DNA from: Muribaculaceae bacterium
Lineage (GTDB): Bacteria; Bacteroidota; Bacteroidia; Bacteroidales; Muribaculaceae
Assembly: GCA_023667285.1 (NCBI GenBank)
Contig: JAMPAK010000002.1
Location: forward strand, 1 to 64,000
Direction: 5' to 3'
Length of the DNA: 64,000 bases
The first letter of the stretch is position 1; every line of letters starts with the position of its first letter. The notes under the pieces were generated by a model. That model had not been told where the DNA came from and did no database searches. It saw nothing but the letters and a program-made list of their open reading frames with translations. This document shows positions 7,010 through 16,324 of the stretch, piece by piece. The translations under genes and the position numbers were made by a program.

Positions 7010-7041
7010 CAAAGATAGTTATTTTTCGCTCTTTTGTCAAT
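7010..7041 (-). promoter_or_regulatory. ppdK promoter
   Basis: On the minus strand TATCTTTG (7017-7010) is followed by CA, and TTGAC lies about 18 nt further upstream (7041-7036). This fits the Bacteroidetes -33/-7 pattern. Confidence 0.65.
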
Positions 7042-7076
7042 CTTTTTGGCCAACTTTACCAAAATTTCATACTCTT

Positions 7077-8312
7077 TCACTCATAATTTATGGCTCTCGA
7101 GGGCGAGATTGTGGCAATAATGCCTGAGGGAAGGAGCAGAATAAGGAATGAGAAGACAAAAATGGCAATGTTAAGTTGCAGTATCACACCCCATTCGAGT
7201 GCCATGGGTACGTGGTCGAGATAATAAGCCTCCGGATTGAGCGGAATCATTCGGGTAGATCTCTGCAGGAGGATGATGCTGAGGGATACTGCGTCGCCGA
7301 TGAGAAGCCCTATTGTGAGGATGCGGAGGGCCATGAGAATAAAAGTCTGTCTAACGAGCCTGTTTGAGGCGCCGATGGCCTTCAGGATGCCTATCATGTT
7401 GACTCGGCGGAGTGTAAGGATGAAGAGTGCCGAGATGAGCGTGAGGGCCGAGAGAAGAGCCATCAGCGACAGGATGATTGCCACATTTGTGTCGAGAAGC
7501 GCCAGCCAGTTGAAATAGAGTGCGGCAGAATGATGTATGTTGCTGACTCCAAGCGGAAGTCCCGTTGGATCGGAGTAATAATCCTGAAGGAGACGGTCAG
7601 AGAGATTGGAGGCCACAGGGTCTATCTGTTCGTCACTCAGGCCGTTTATCTCCACTAGCATCCCGGCTGAGTCAGGCATCGAGACCAGATTTCTCAACAT
7701 CGGCATCGAGGCATACACAATATGTCGGTCATAGTCAGAGAAATGAGTATCATAGATTCCTGCAATCTTCAGTCTCCTGGCTCTATACACATCTCCTCCC
7801 ATGAAATATGTGTCTATACGGTCGCCGAGGTCCAGCCCCAGGCTTGAGGCTGTTATGGATGAGACCAGTATTTGATAGAGTGTTGAGTCGGCACTATAGT
7901 CAGGAATGACACCTTTGACCATATTATCCTTGAGGAAGTCCTTATCGTGCGCCCCAGCCCCCTTTACAACAACGCCGGAGAAATCGTCGGTAGATTTCAT
8001 TATAGCGGGCTGCCTCATGGTCAAATCAGCGGAGATCCCTTCGGGGAGGAGTTCGGTGATTGCTGACATCTTTGAGGCTGATATCCATGGTGATACACTC
8101 TTAGGCACACCACGAGGAAGGACTGTCAGCTGGGAGTCGAAGCCTGTTATCTTATGGCGAATCTCGTCTCTAAACCCCGACATGATAGAGACCGACAAAA
8201 CCATCACAATCACCGAGAGGGCTATGCCGGTCACAGCCACCCCTATCCCCCCACTTTTACTACGACGGATGGAAAGGGGAATTTTTTTTGCGAGATATAG
8301 TGGGAGCGACAT
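7077..8312 (-). CDS. FtsX-family ABC permease (lipoprotein-release type)
   Basis: A 411-residue inner-membrane protein of the LolC/LolE-MacB permease type. One transmembrane helix lies near the N-terminus (residues about 22-45, GGIGVAVTGIALSVIVMVLS), then a large periplasmic domain of about 220 residues, then the three-helix FtsX core near the C-terminus (starting at TNVAIILSLMALLSALTLI). The N-terminus MSLPLYLAKKIPLSIRRSKS is typical of Bacteroidetes members. No ATPase is encoded next to it. Its ATG shares one nucleotide with the stop of the MATE gene (TAATG), so the two are co-translated. Lipoprotein release or another envelope export role is inferred from family only. Confidence 0.88.
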   Translation of the reverse strand: MSLPLYLAKKIPLSIRRSKSGGIGVAVTGIALSVIVMVLSVSIMSGFRDEIRHKITGFDSQLTVLPRGVPKSVSPWISASKMSAITELLPEGISADLTMRQPAIMKSTDDFSGVVVKGAGAHDKDFLKDNMVKGVIPDYSADSTLYQILVSSITASSLGLDLGDRIDTYFMGGDVYRARRLKIAGIYDTHFSDYDRHIVYASMPMLRNLVSMPDSAGMLVEINGLSDEQIDPVASNLSDRLLQDYYSDPTGLPLGVSNIHHSAALYFNWLALLDTNVAIILSLMALLSALTLISALFILTLRRVNMIGILKAIGASNRLVRQTFILMALRILTIGLLIGDAVSLSIILLQRSTRMIPLNPEAYYLDHVPMALEWGVILQLNIAIFVFSFLILLLPSGIIATISPSRAINYE

Positions 8313-9703
8313 TATTTTTCAGACATTACAAGGGTGCCTTGGGTTGTTGTGGCGCGATTGATTTTCATAAGCAGATGTGCCACCATCACTACCGTCACAA
8401 TCGTGGCCAGGAGGTCAGAAATGGGGAATGAAGCCCACACGCCGTCGAGTCCGTAGCGGTCAGGGAGCAGCAAAAGAAGAGGGATAAGGAACAGGACCTG
8501 GCGCGTGAGCGAGAGGAACACTGAAGCGCCAGCCTTGCCAAGCGACTGAAACAGTGTCGTGGAAACCACCTGAAATCCCACCACACAGAAACAGGTCATG
8601 GCTATGGAGAGGCATCTTACGGTCTCGGCTATCAAGTGCTCATCCGTCGTGAACGCCCTGGCTATATAGCCGGGAATTGTCAGACCGAAAACCTGGCCTG
8701 TTGTCACGACAATAGTGGCAGCCCCGATGGCTAACCAGTATGTACGTCGAAGCCTGTGGAGGAGCCTTGCACCATAATTATATCCAAGGATTGGCTGCAT
8801 TCCCTGGCAGAGGCCAACTACAACCATGGTCATGAGCGAGGTGTAGGAGGTAAAGATTCCGGCAGCTCCTACAGCAATATCTCCACCATATAAATAAAGA
8901 GACTTATTGATTATGACATTGATGAAACAGGCTGCGGCATTGACGAGGCTTGGGGCAGCTCCGATGGCTATGATGGGGAAGATTATCTTTAACGAGGGGA
9001 TATACATGCTCCTATCGTTCAAAAATTTGAGATTGCTCCGGGTGTTGAAGAAATGAGCCATCACGAAAATGGCTGACACAAGCATGGAGATATCTGTTGC
9101 GATAGCGGCCCCCTTTATGCCCATGTCAAACTTGAAGATGAATAGCGGGGCCAGACATGCGTTGAGTCCGGCACCGATAAACATAGTCACCATGGCCTTG
9201 ACAGGATAGCCTGACACCCTCATGAAATTATTGAATGTGAAGGCGAAGTTAGTCATCAACATGCCCGGGAGGATATATAGCATGAAATCGCGGGCGTATG
9301 GGAGAGTCACGTCACTTGCGCCAAAGGCCGTGAGAATCTCATCGATGAATATGGCGAAGATGCTCAGATAGACAACGATGATGCAAGCGAGCGTGACTAG
9401 AGCATTTCCGAGTGTGCGCGAGGCTCCGGCATAGTCCTTGGCGCCAAGTAGGATAGAGATCCTGGCCGAGCCGCCTGCGCCAATCAGTACGCCCAGGGCG
9501 GCAGACAGGTTCATGACAGGAAATGTTATGGCTAGCCCGGCAATGGCCTCAGGACCGACCCCCTGCCCGATAAAGATGCGGTCCACCACATTATATAATG
9601 CGGTCACCATCATACCTACGATGGCAGGCAAGCTATATTTCCATAAAAGGCGCCCCACGGGCATCGAGCTGAGTTCTGTGAGCTTTTCCCTATCGTTGTG
9701 CAT
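8312..9703 (-). CDS. MATE-family multidrug/cation exporter
   Basis: A 463-residue polytopic membrane protein. The start RLLWKYSLPAIVGMMVTALY and the motif NVVDRIFIGQGVG are hallmarks of the MATE family, and two repeated six-helix halves can be followed through the sequence, as in NorM and MepA. Members export drugs or metabolites in exchange for Na+ or H+; the substrate cannot be told from sequence. It is the first gene of a two-gene unit with the FtsX-type permease (1-nt overlap). Confidence 0.93.
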   Translation of the reverse strand: MHNDREKLTELSSMPVGRLLWKYSLPAIVGMMVTALYNVVDRIFIGQGVGPEAIAGLAITFPVMNLSAALGVLIGAGGSARISILLGAKDYAGASRTLGNALVTLACIIVVYLSIFAIFIDEILTAFGASDVTLPYARDFMLYILPGMLMTNFAFTFNNFMRVSGYPVKAMVTMFIGAGLNACLAPLFIFKFDMGIKGAAIATDISMLVSAIFVMAHFFNTRSNLKFLNDRSMYIPSLKIIFPIIAIGAAPSLVNAAACFINVIINKSLYLYGGDIAVGAAGIFTSYTSLMTMVVVGLCQGMQPILGYNYGARLLHRLRRTYWLAIGAATIVVTTGQVFGLTIPGYIARAFTTDEHLIAETVRCLSIAMTCFCVVGFQVVSTTLFQSLGKAGASVFLSLTRQVLFLIPLLLLLPDRYGLDGVWASFPISDLLATIVTVVMVAHLLMKINRATTTQGTLVMSEK

Positions 9704-9725
9704 TATTGTTCGCAGTTTTCAAGTG

Positions 9726-9733
9726 CAAAGTAA
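9726..9733 (-). promoter_or_regulatory. possible -7 box of the MATE unit
   Basis: The minus strand reads TTACTTTG followed by CA, one mismatch from TAnnTTTG, 23 nt before the MATE start. Confidence 0.35.
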
Positions 9734-9807
9734 CCAAAAAAACATGAAATAACCGCAGGATGACAAAATTTTTAACGTAAATTCTTGTATGTGTGGATTA
9801 AAAACAC

Positions 9808-9815
9808 TAATTTTG
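9808..9815 (+). promoter_or_regulatory. rplU-rpmA promoter -7 box
   Basis: TAATTTTG followed by CA. It lies 100 nt before the rplU start and leaves a leader of about 90 nt. Confidence 0.65.
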
Positions 9816-9833
9816 CATCCGATTTAGCCACAA

Positions 9834-9884
9834 CGGGCTCGTTAAGCAGCGCAACCGCCCCCACCGGGGAGGGAGCCTCGCCCG
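9834..9884 (+). promoter_or_regulatory. structured leader before rplU (candidate r-protein leader)
   Basis: In the untranslated leader CGGGC (9834-9838) can pair with GCCCG (9880-9884), enclosing a CCCC/GGGG hairpin (9859-9869). GC-rich structure in an otherwise AT-rich leader directly before a ribosomal protein gene suggests autogenous control by L21 or protection of the mRNA. This is inference; no known leader family was matched. Confidence 0.45.
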
Positions 9885-9915
9885 ATGGAATAACCTGTAA
9901 TACAATCATTAACAG

Positions 9916-10236
9916 ATGTACGCAATTGTAGAAATCCAGGGACAGCAGTTCAAGGCAGAGCCTGAGAAGTTCCTGTATGTTCACTATCTCGGCGATGCAA
10001 CTAAAGAAGGAGACACTGTAGAATTCGACCGCGTCCTCCTCGCTCAGTCCGATGACACCGTAAAGGTAGGCGCCCCCGTGCTCGAAGGAGCAAAGGTGGT
10101 TTGCCAGGTTCTCACCCCCCTCGTGAAGGGCGACAAGGTGATCGTCTTCAAGAAGAAACGCCGCAAGGGCTATCGCCGCAAGAATGGTCATCGCCAGTTC
10201 TTCACCAAAGTCTTAATTAAAGAAGTAGTTGCTTAA
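9916..10236 (+). CDS. rplU: 50S ribosomal protein L21
   Basis: A 106-residue protein starting [20 protein letters not shown], the standard L21 N-terminus, with the C-terminal basic [17 protein letters not shown] segment that binds 23S rRNA. Length is normal. It is followed 21 nt later by rpmA, the near-universal pairing. A structured leader of about 90 nt precedes it. Confidence 0.98.
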   Translation: MYAIVEIQGQQFKAEPEKFLYVHYLGDATKEGDTVEFDRVLLAQSDDTVKVGAPVLEGAKVVCQVLTPLVKGDKVIVFKKKRRKGYRRKNGHRQFFTKVLIKEVVA

Positions 10237-10257
10237 TCCCCAAAATCAGAAAAAGAA

Positions 10258-10518
10258 ATGGCACATAAAAAAGGTGTCGGCAGTTCTAAGAACGGCCGTG
10301 AGTCAGAAAGCAAACGACTCGGTATCAAGATTTTCGGTGGACAGGTTTGCAAGGCCGGCAACATCATCAAGCGTCAGCGCGGCACAGTGCACCACCCCGG
10401 CCTCAACGTAGGCATGGGCAAGGACCACACACTTTTCGCCCTCATCGACGGAGTTGTCGTGTTCACCGTAGGCAAGGAAGGACGTAAGTTCATCAATGTG
10501 AAGCCCGCAGAGGCATAA
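10258..10518 (+). CDS. rpmA: 50S ribosomal protein L27
   Basis: An 86-residue protein starting [20 protein letters not shown], matching L27, whose N-terminal tail reaches the peptidyl transferase centre. It begins directly at MAHKKG, so it has none of the cleavable N-terminal extension found in Firmicutes. It is second in the rplU-rpmA operon and is followed by a clear terminator. Confidence 0.98.
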   Translation: MAHKKGVGSSKNGRESESKRLGIKIFGGQVCKAGNIIKRQRGTVHHPGLNVGMGKDHTLFALIDGVVVFTVGKEGRKFINVKPAEA

Positions 10519-10543
10519 ACCACACATTTGCCTGAAAGAGAAC

Positions 10544-10580
10544 AAGCCCGGAAGGAAAGCAATTTCCCACCGGGCTTTAT
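10544..10580 (+). terminator. terminator of rplU-rpmA
   Basis: AAGCCCGG (10544-10551) pairs with CCGGGCTT (10570-10577) and is followed by a short T-rich stretch. Confidence 0.75.
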
Positions 10581-10618
10581 TCATATACAATGCATTTCAT
10601 CCACATCTTAGCAATCCT

Positions 10619-11149
10619 ATGGAAAAGAAAACCATCTGGGACCTTGGCCGCGTCAGCATAGAGGAATACAAGCTTCAGAAAAAGATTCCCCTCGTCATTG
10701 TGCTCGACAACATTCGCAGCCTCAACAACATCGGCGCCATCTTCCGCACCTGTGACGCCTTTGCAGTCGAGGGGATAGCCCTCTGTGGCATCACGGCATG
10801 CCCGCCTTCGACGGAGATTCACAAGACTGCGCTAGGCGCTGAGGATTCCGTGGCATGGAGGTATTATGAGTCGACTCTGGGCTGTGTCAATGATCTCATT
10901 GCCTCAGGCCATGAGGTTTGTTGCCTTGAGCAGGTGAAGGGGAGCGTGCAGCTCCAGGACTTTGTCCCGGAGACGGGAAAGAGATATGCCCTTGTCCTGG
11001 GGCATGAGGTGAACGGGGTAGCACAGGAGGTTGTGGACCGCTGTGGAGTGTGCATCGAGATTCCCCAGCAGGGAGTGAAACATTCACTGAATGTCAGTGT
11101 CTCCGGAGGAATAGCCATCTGGCATTTCTTCTCACATTTGACCGAATGA
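10619..11149 (+). CDS. TrmH/SpoU-family RNA 2'-O-methyltransferase
   Basis: A 176-residue SPOUT methyltransferase. The three family motifs are present: NIRSLNNIGAIFRTCDAF (motif 1, with the catalytic Asn-Ile-Gly-x-x-x-Arg), LVLGHEVNGV (motif 2) and IPQQGVKHSLNVSVSGGIA (motif 3, the knotted SAM site). The protein is short, being the bare SPOUT domain without an RNA-binding extension. Substrate (tRNA or rRNA position) cannot be told. It stands between rpmA and clpP, where many Bacteroidetes have tig before clpP. Confidence 0.92.
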   Translation: MEKKTIWDLGRVSIEEYKLQKKIPLVIVLDNIRSLNNIGAIFRTCDAFAVEGIALCGITACPPSTEIHKTALGAEDSVAWRYYESTLGCVNDLIASGHEVCCLEQVKGSVQLQDFVPETGKRYALVLGHEVNGVAQEVVDRCGVCIEIPQQGVKHSLNVSVSGGIAIWHFFSHLTE

Positions 11150-11176
11150 TAAAGACAGCACAAAAAAATTCACAGA

Positions 11177-11221
11177 CATATTTGCATTTCACACGGAAAA
11201 TTTGTAATTTTACATTACAAA
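11177..11221 (+). promoter_or_regulatory. clpP upstream region: weak -7 box and hairpin
   Basis: CATATTTG followed by CA (11177-11184) is one mismatch from the TAnnTTTG box. TTTGTAAT (11201-11208) and ATTACAAA (11214-11221) form an 8-bp stem eight nucleotides before the clpP ATG, where it could affect translation start. Confidence 0.4.
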
Positions 11222-11228
11222 ACAAGAA

Positions 11229-11987
11229 ATGCGAACTATGAACAATGACTTCAGAAACTATGCTGTCCATCATCTTGGGATGAACGGGCTTGCACTCGAC
11301 CAATACACCGCAGCCTCAAGAGCCGCAATCACATCCTCATATATTTCACCCACCATCATCGAGGAGCGTCAGCTCAACGTGGCACAGATGGATGTGTTCT
11401 CACGTCTCATGATGGACCGTATCATCTTCCTCAGCACAGATGTAAACGATTACACTGCCACTGTGGTGCAGGGCCAGCTCCTCTATCTAGACTCAGTGGA
11501 CCCGGGGAAGGATATCAATATCTATCTCAATTCACCCGGTGGATCAGTCATAGCCGGCCTTGGCCTCTATGACACCATGCAGCACATCAAGAGCGATGTA
11601 TCAACCATCTGCATCGGCATGGCAGCCTCAATGGCCGCAGTCCTCCTTGTGGCCGGAGCCCAGGGAAAGCGCATGGCACTCCCCCACTCCCGTGTGATGA
11701 TCCATCAGCCCCTCGGTGGAGTCCAGGGACAGGCTTCTGACATCGAGATCACAGCCCGAGAGATTCTCAAGTATAAGGCTGAGCTCTACAAGATTATAGC
11801 AGACCATTCTGGGATGTCGCTCGAGAAAATCGAGGCAGACGCTGACCGCGACTACTGGATGACAGCGCAGGAGGCCAAGGACTACGGCATGGTCGACACC
11901 ATTCTCTATCCCCGGAAAGACGAGGAAAATAACAGTGACCCCGCGATTGAGAACGGGGAGAAACCCAGCGAATCCATAAATGGCTAA
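11229..11987 (+). CDS. clpP: ATP-dependent Clp protease proteolytic subunit
   Basis: A 252-residue serine protease subunit that forms the 14-mer ClpP barrel and degrades unfolded proteins fed by ClpX. The triad is visible: Ser134 (GMAASMA), His159 (RVMIHQP) and Asp208 (ADRDYW), with family-typical spacing. The oxyanion segment LNSPGGSV lies at 100-107. There is an N-terminal extension of about 40 residues relative to E. coli ClpP and an acidic C-terminal tail. An ATG at 11238 is an alternative start. It overlaps clpX by 8 nt. The tig gene usually found upstream in this phylum is not here. Confidence 0.97.
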   Translation: MRTMNNDFRNYAVHHLGMNGLALDQYTAASRAAITSSYISPTIIEERQLNVAQMDVFSRLMMDRIIFLSTDVNDYTATVVQGQLLYLDSVDPGKDINIYLNSPGGSVIAGLGLYDTMQHIKSDVSTICIGMAASMAAVLLVAGAQGKRMALPHSRVMIHQPLGGVQGQASDIEITAREILKYKAELYKIIADHSGMSLEKIEADADRDYWMTAQEAKDYGMVDTILYPRKDEENNSDPAIENGEKPSESING

Positions 11988-13242
11988 GAAATCTAACAAT
12001 GGTCATGGTGTGAAGTGTTCCTTCTGCGGGAAGGAACCCTCATACACAGACATACTAGTGCCCTCGCCACTGGGTGAGACCTATATCTGCAGCGACTGTG
12101 TCCAGCAGATTGAGGGTCTCCTTAAGGACTACTTTGCTGACACAGATCCCGCTGCGGCGTCCAAGAAGGCGGCGAAGGGGGGCAAGGAGAGCGCCAAAAC
12201 AAAGAAACTGCCCACTCCTCAGGAGATATGCAACTTCCTGGACCAATATGTCATAGGTCAGGATGATGCTAAGAAATATCTTTCTGTGGCTGTGTACAAC
12301 CACTACAAACGTCTGTCTCAGGCGGACGATGAGGTGGACATTGAGAAGAGCAACATCATCATGGTGGGACCCACCGGCACCGGCAAGACACTTATAGCCA
12401 AGACTATAGCCCGACTGCTTGATGTGCCTTTCGCCATTGTCGACGCAACTGTTCTCACAGAGGCAGGATATGTTGGCGAGGATATCGAGAGCCTGCTGGT
12501 GCGTCTGCTTCAGGCGTCGGACTATGATGTGCCCAAGGCAGAACGCGGCATTGTCTTTATTGATGAGATAGATAAGATAGCCCGCAAGGGTGACAATCCC
12601 TCCATCACTCGCGATGTGTCAGGCGAAGGTGTGCAACAGGGGCTGTTGAAACTGCTTGAGGGCTCGGTGGTCAACGTCCCACCGAACGGCGGACGCAAGC
12701 ATCCGGAACAGAAGATGATTGCTGTCGATACCAAGAACATCCTGTTCATCTGTGGAGGTGCCTTTGACGGCATCGAGCGCAAGATTGCCCACAGGCTGAA
12801 CACACACGTAGTGGGCTTCACAGGTCAGAACACACGCTCGAAGGTCAACAGCGACAATTACCTGCAGTATGTAGCGCCTCAGGACCTCAAGTCGTTCGGA
12901 CTCATCCCGGAAATCATCGGTCGTCTGCCGGTACTGGTTCATCTCGACCCATTGGACCGTGCAGCCCTGCTGAAAGTGCTCACCGAGCCTAAGAATGCCA
13001 TTATACGCCAGTATGAGAAACTTTTCTCCATGGATGGCGTCAAACTGACATTCACTCCTGAGACACTGGAATTTATCGTTGACAAGGCCATCGAATACAA
13101 ACTCGGAGCCCGTGGTCTGCGCACCATTGTGGAGACCATTATGGTAGACCCGATGTTTGAGACACCCTCAAAGAAAATCAAGGAACTCACCATCACCCGC
13201 GAATTTGCGGAAGAGAAGGTCAACAAAGCCTACATAGGCTGA
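11980..13242 (+). CDS. clpX: Clp protease ATP-binding subunit ClpX
   Basis: A 420-residue AAA+ unfoldase. The N-terminal zinc-binding domain has Cys13, Cys16, Cys37 and Cys40. Walker A is GPTGTGKT (130-137), the pore loop GYVG is at 163-166, Walker B is VFIDEIDKI (192-200) and the RKGD loop is at 203-206. It passes tagged or damaged proteins to ClpP. The start ATG at 11980 lies inside the end of clpP (8-nt overlap), which secures matched synthesis of the two subunits. Confidence 0.98.
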   Translation: MAKKSNNGHGVKCSFCGKEPSYTDILVPSPLGETYICSDCVQQIEGLLKDYFADTDPAAASKKAAKGGKESAKTKKLPTPQEICNFLDQYVIGQDDAKKYLSVAVYNHYKRLSQADDEVDIEKSNIIMVGPTGTGKTLIAKTIARLLDVPFAIVDATVLTEAGYVGEDIESLLVRLLQASDYDVPKAERGIVFIDEIDKIARKGDNPSITRDVSGEGVQQGLLKLLEGSVVNVPPNGGRKHPEQKMIAVDTKNILFICGGAFDGIERKIAHRLNTHVVGFTGQNTRSKVNSDNYLQYVAPQDLKSFGLIPEIIGRLPVLVHLDPLDRAALLKVLTEPKNAIIRQYEKLFSMDGVKLTFTPETLEFIVDKAIEYKLGARGLRTIVETIMVDPMFETPSKKIKELTITREFAEEKVNKAYIG

Positions 13243-13314
13243 CGCTGGCTGCTCCTGATGATTTTCACAGATACATAACTCCCCTCATTTTTTTCACCGA
13301 TATCCTCAATCACC

Positions 13315-15489
13315 ATGACCCACACCCTTCAGAATGCACTCAAGGAGCATTTCGGATTTGACTCGTTCAAAGGCCATCAGGAAGCCATCATCAGCAACCT
13401 CATGGACGGTCGCGATGTCTTTGTCCTGATGCCCACCGGCGGCGGTAAGTCTCTTTGCTACCAACTGCCGGCACTGCTATTGGAGGGAACGGCCATAGTG
13501 ATTTCACCCCTCATCGCCCTGATGAAGAATCAGGTCGATGCCATCCGCCATTACAGCGAGACAGACCATGTGGCCCACTTCCTCAACTCTTCGCTCTCCA
13601 AGGCATCAATCGACCTTGTGAAGACCGACATCAAGGAGGGGCGAACAAAACTCCTCTATGTCGCACCTGAGCAGCTCACCAAGGAAGAGAACATTGATTT
13701 TCTGCGGAGCGTCCCCATCTCGTTCTATGCCGTGGACGAGGCCCACTGTATCTCCGAGTGGGGCCACGACTTCAGGCCGGAATATCGTAACATCCGCCCC
13801 ATAATCAATGTAATAAACGTGAGGCCTGTCATAGCGCTCACAGCAACAGCCACTCCAAAGGTGCAACACGACATCCAGAAAAACCTCGGGATGACCGATG
13901 CTGTGGTCTTCAAGTCGTCGTTCAACCGCGAGAACCTCTATTATGAGATCCGTCCGAAGACATCCTCGATTGATAAGGACATCATACGGTTCATACGCTC
14001 AAACCCGGGCAAGTCAGGAATCATCTACTGCCTGAGCCGCAAAAGCGTAGAGGAACTGTCAGAACTTCTCAAGGTCAACGGCATCAAGGCTCTCCCCTAT
14101 CATGCCGGAATGGACCCGGCCACACGAAGCGCCAATCAGGATGCATTTCTGATGGAGCAGGTCGACGTGATCGTAGCCACAATAGCATTCGGCATGGGCA
14201 TTGACAAGCCGGACGTGAGGTTTGTGATCCACTATGATATCCCCAAGTCGCTTGAGGGATACTATCAGGAGACGGGCCGAGCAGGCAGAGACGGTGGCGA
14301 AGGAAAATGTATAACGTTCTATTCCCTCAAGGACCTCCAGAAGATGGAGAAGTTCATGCAGGGGAAACCTGTGGCGGAACAGGAGATAGGCCGCCAATTA
14401 TTGCTTGAGACGCAAGGCTACGCCGAGTCAAGCTCGTGTCGTCGCCGTTCACTCCTCTTCTATTTTGGTGAACAGTATCATGTGGAAAACTGTCAGAATT
14501 GTGACAACTGTCTAAATCCAAAGAAAAAAGTGGAAGCTAAAGATGATTTGTGTGCGGTACTGGAGACAGTTATCGCTCTGAAAGAAAAGTTCAAAGCGGA
14601 CCATGTGACGGACGTCCTCCTGGGACGCACCACCGCCAATGTCCGCTCCTACGGCCATGAGGACCTCGAAGTGTTTGGCTGCGAGAGCGGCGCCGACGAG
14701 CGTCTTATCTCGGCTGTCATACGCCAAGCCGTGCAGTCGGGCTACCTTGACCGCGACATAGAGAACTACGGTCTGCTCAAGGTGACTGCAAAGGGAAAGA
14801 AATTCCTTGCCAAACCGGAGTCATTTAAGGTTGTTGAGGACTCAGAGTTCTCAGATGAGCCTGAACCTGACCTGGCCAAGAACAGCGCCTCAGGAGCTGC
14901 TGACACCGAACTGTTCAGCATACTCAAGGACTTGCGCAAGAAGGTGGCCCGTAAGCTTGACCTCCCTCCCTATGTGATTTTTCAGGATCCATCGCTCGAG
15001 GCTATGGCCACGACATATCCCATCACCCTCGAGGAACTTCAAAGCATCCCCGGTGTGGGTCAGGGAAAGGCCAAGAGGTATGGTGAGGAGTTTGTCAACT
15101 TAATCCGCCGATATGTAGACGAGAACGAGATTGACCGCCCGGAGGACATGAAGGTGCGCACTATTCCTGATGAGAAGTCCACCAAGCAGTTCATCATAAA
15201 ACTCATAGACCGCAAGATTCCTCTCCCGGAGATAGCCAAGGCTAAGGGATTAGAGTTTTCCGAACTTCTGGACGACATTGAGGGAATCGTATACTCAGGT
15301 TTCAAAATCAACATAGATTACTATATCAACGAAATTATCGACGAGGACTCACAGGAGGAATTCTTTGACTTCTTCCGCGAGAACGAGACCGACGACCTCA
15401 ACCCGGCATATAGGGAGTTTGGAAGCGATTTCACCGAAGATGAGATTCGCCTGGCCCACATCAAGTTCATGTCTGAGATGGGCAACTGA
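13315..15489 (+). CDS. recQ: ATP-dependent DNA helicase RecQ
   Basis: A 724-residue superfamily 2 helicase. Walker A is TGGGKS (41-46) and the DEAH box is at 141-144, followed by the RecQ aromatic-rich loop (SEWGHDFRPEY). The zinc-binding cysteines appear in SSCRRRSLLFYF and ENCQNCDNC, then come the winged-helix domain and an HRDC domain at about 535-600. A C-terminal extension of about 120 residues is normal for Bacteroidetes RecQ. It unwinds 3'-5' in recombination and fork repair. It follows clpX by 72 nt, the gene order conserved in this phylum. Confidence 0.96.
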   Translation: MTHTLQNALKEHFGFDSFKGHQEAIISNLMDGRDVFVLMPTGGGKSLCYQLPALLLEGTAIVISPLIALMKNQVDAIRHYSETDHVAHFLNSSLSKASIDLVKTDIKEGRTKLLYVAPEQLTKEENIDFLRSVPISFYAVDEAHCISEWGHDFRPEYRNIRPIINVINVRPVIALTATATPKVQHDIQKNLGMTDAVVFKSSFNRENLYYEIRPKTSSIDKDIIRFIRSNPGKSGIIYCLSRKSVEELSELLKVNGIKALPYHAGMDPATRSANQDAFLMEQVDVIVATIAFGMGIDKPDVRFVIHYDIPKSLEGYYQETGRAGRDGGEGKCITFYSLKDLQKMEKFMQGKPVAEQEIGRQLLLETQGYAESSSCRRRSLLFYFGEQYHVENCQNCDNCLNPKKKVEAKDDLCAVLETVIALKEKFKADHVTDVLLGRTTANVRSYGHEDLEVFGCESGADERLISAVIRQAVQSGYLDRDIENYGLLKVTAKGKKFLAKPESFKVVEDSEFSDEPEPDLAKNSASGAADTELFSILKDLRKKVARKLDLPPYVIFQDPSLEAMATTYPITLEELQSIPGVGQGKAKRYGEEFVNLIRRYVDENEIDRPEDMKVRTIPDEKSTKQFIIKLIDRKIPLPEIAKAKGLEFSELLDDIEGIVYSGFKINIDYYINEIIDEDSQEEFFDFFRENETDDLNPAYREFGSDFTEDEIRLAHIKFMSEMGN

Positions 15490-15545
15490 CCCCTCTTCTG
15501 TCATCAGCACAAATACTCAAACGATTTCAACTTATTTTTCAACTT

Positions 15546-16211
15546 ATGGAGCCGGTCATCGACTATCGCAACGTACAGATAAACCGCGACTCGCTCATAG
15601 CGCTAAAGGGTGCAACCCTGCGTGTTGAGCCGGGAGAGTTTCTGTATCTCATAGGCAAGGTTGGCAGCGGTAAGTCAAGCCTGCTCAAGTCATTTTATGC
15701 GGATATACCGGTGGCCTCAGGCGAGGCGCGGGTGCTCGACTATGACCTTCGCTCCATCCGCCGCTCTCAGATTCCATATTTGAGGCGCAAGATAGGGATA
15801 GTCTTCCAGGATTTCCGGCTGCTCTCAGACCGCTCTGCGCGCGAGAACCTCAACTTCGTGCTTCGCTCAACCGGATGGAAGGACAAGGCTGCAATTAAGG
15901 AGCGTGTAGATGAGGTGTTGTCGAGTGTAGGGATGCTCAACAAACATTATAAGTATCCCCACGAACTTTCAGGTGGAGAGCAGCAGCGTCTGGTGATAGC
16001 CCGTGCGCTGCTCAACAATCCGCCGCTGGTCCTGGCCGATGAGCCTACGGGCAATCTTGATCCGGCCACCGGAGAGTCAATAGTTAGCCGTCTGCATGAA
16101 ATTGCCCGCACCGGGACGGCAGTAGTCATGGCTACTCACAACATGAATCTCGTAGAGCAGTTTCCGGCTCGTGTGGTCACATGCTCAGGGCACACTCTCC
16201 ACACAGACTGA
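15546..16211 (+). CDS. ftsE: cell-division ABC ATPase FtsE
   Basis: A 221-residue ABC ATPase with Walker A GKVGSGKS (37-44), the Q-loop in VFQDFRLL, the signature LSGGEQQR and Walker [13 protein letters not shown]. The pattern [14 protein letters not shown] and the overall length match the Bacteroidetes FtsE branch. FtsE works with the membrane protein FtsX at the septum to control peptidoglycan hydrolases. No ftsX lies next to it; the permease at 7077 is of the lipoprotein-release type and far away. A general LolD-like ATPase is the alternative reading. Confidence 0.85.
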   Translation: MEPVIDYRNVQINRDSLIALKGATLRVEPGEFLYLIGKVGSGKSSLLKSFYADIPVASGEARVLDYDLRSIRRSQIPYLRRKIGIVFQDFRLLSDRSARENLNFVLRSTGWKDKAAIKERVDEVLSSVGMLNKHYKYPHELSGGEQQRLVIARALLNNPPLVLADEPTGNLDPATGESIVSRLHEIARTGTAVVMATHNMNLVEQFPARVVTCSGHTLHTD

Positions 16212-16324
16212 CATCTCATAGCGCTACAGCATTTTTTCATTGAGGAATCAACAATCCCGGCGGCCCGATTGTCTTAATTATATAATCACTCCGTCAAACA
16301 ATGAAATAAACCTGACTGACGCTT

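Noticed and set aside
6939-7040. 34-residue N-terminal extension of ppdK
   Set aside because: It runs through the predicted promoter, transcription start and 5' hairpin; homologues start at MKRVYTFGDG.
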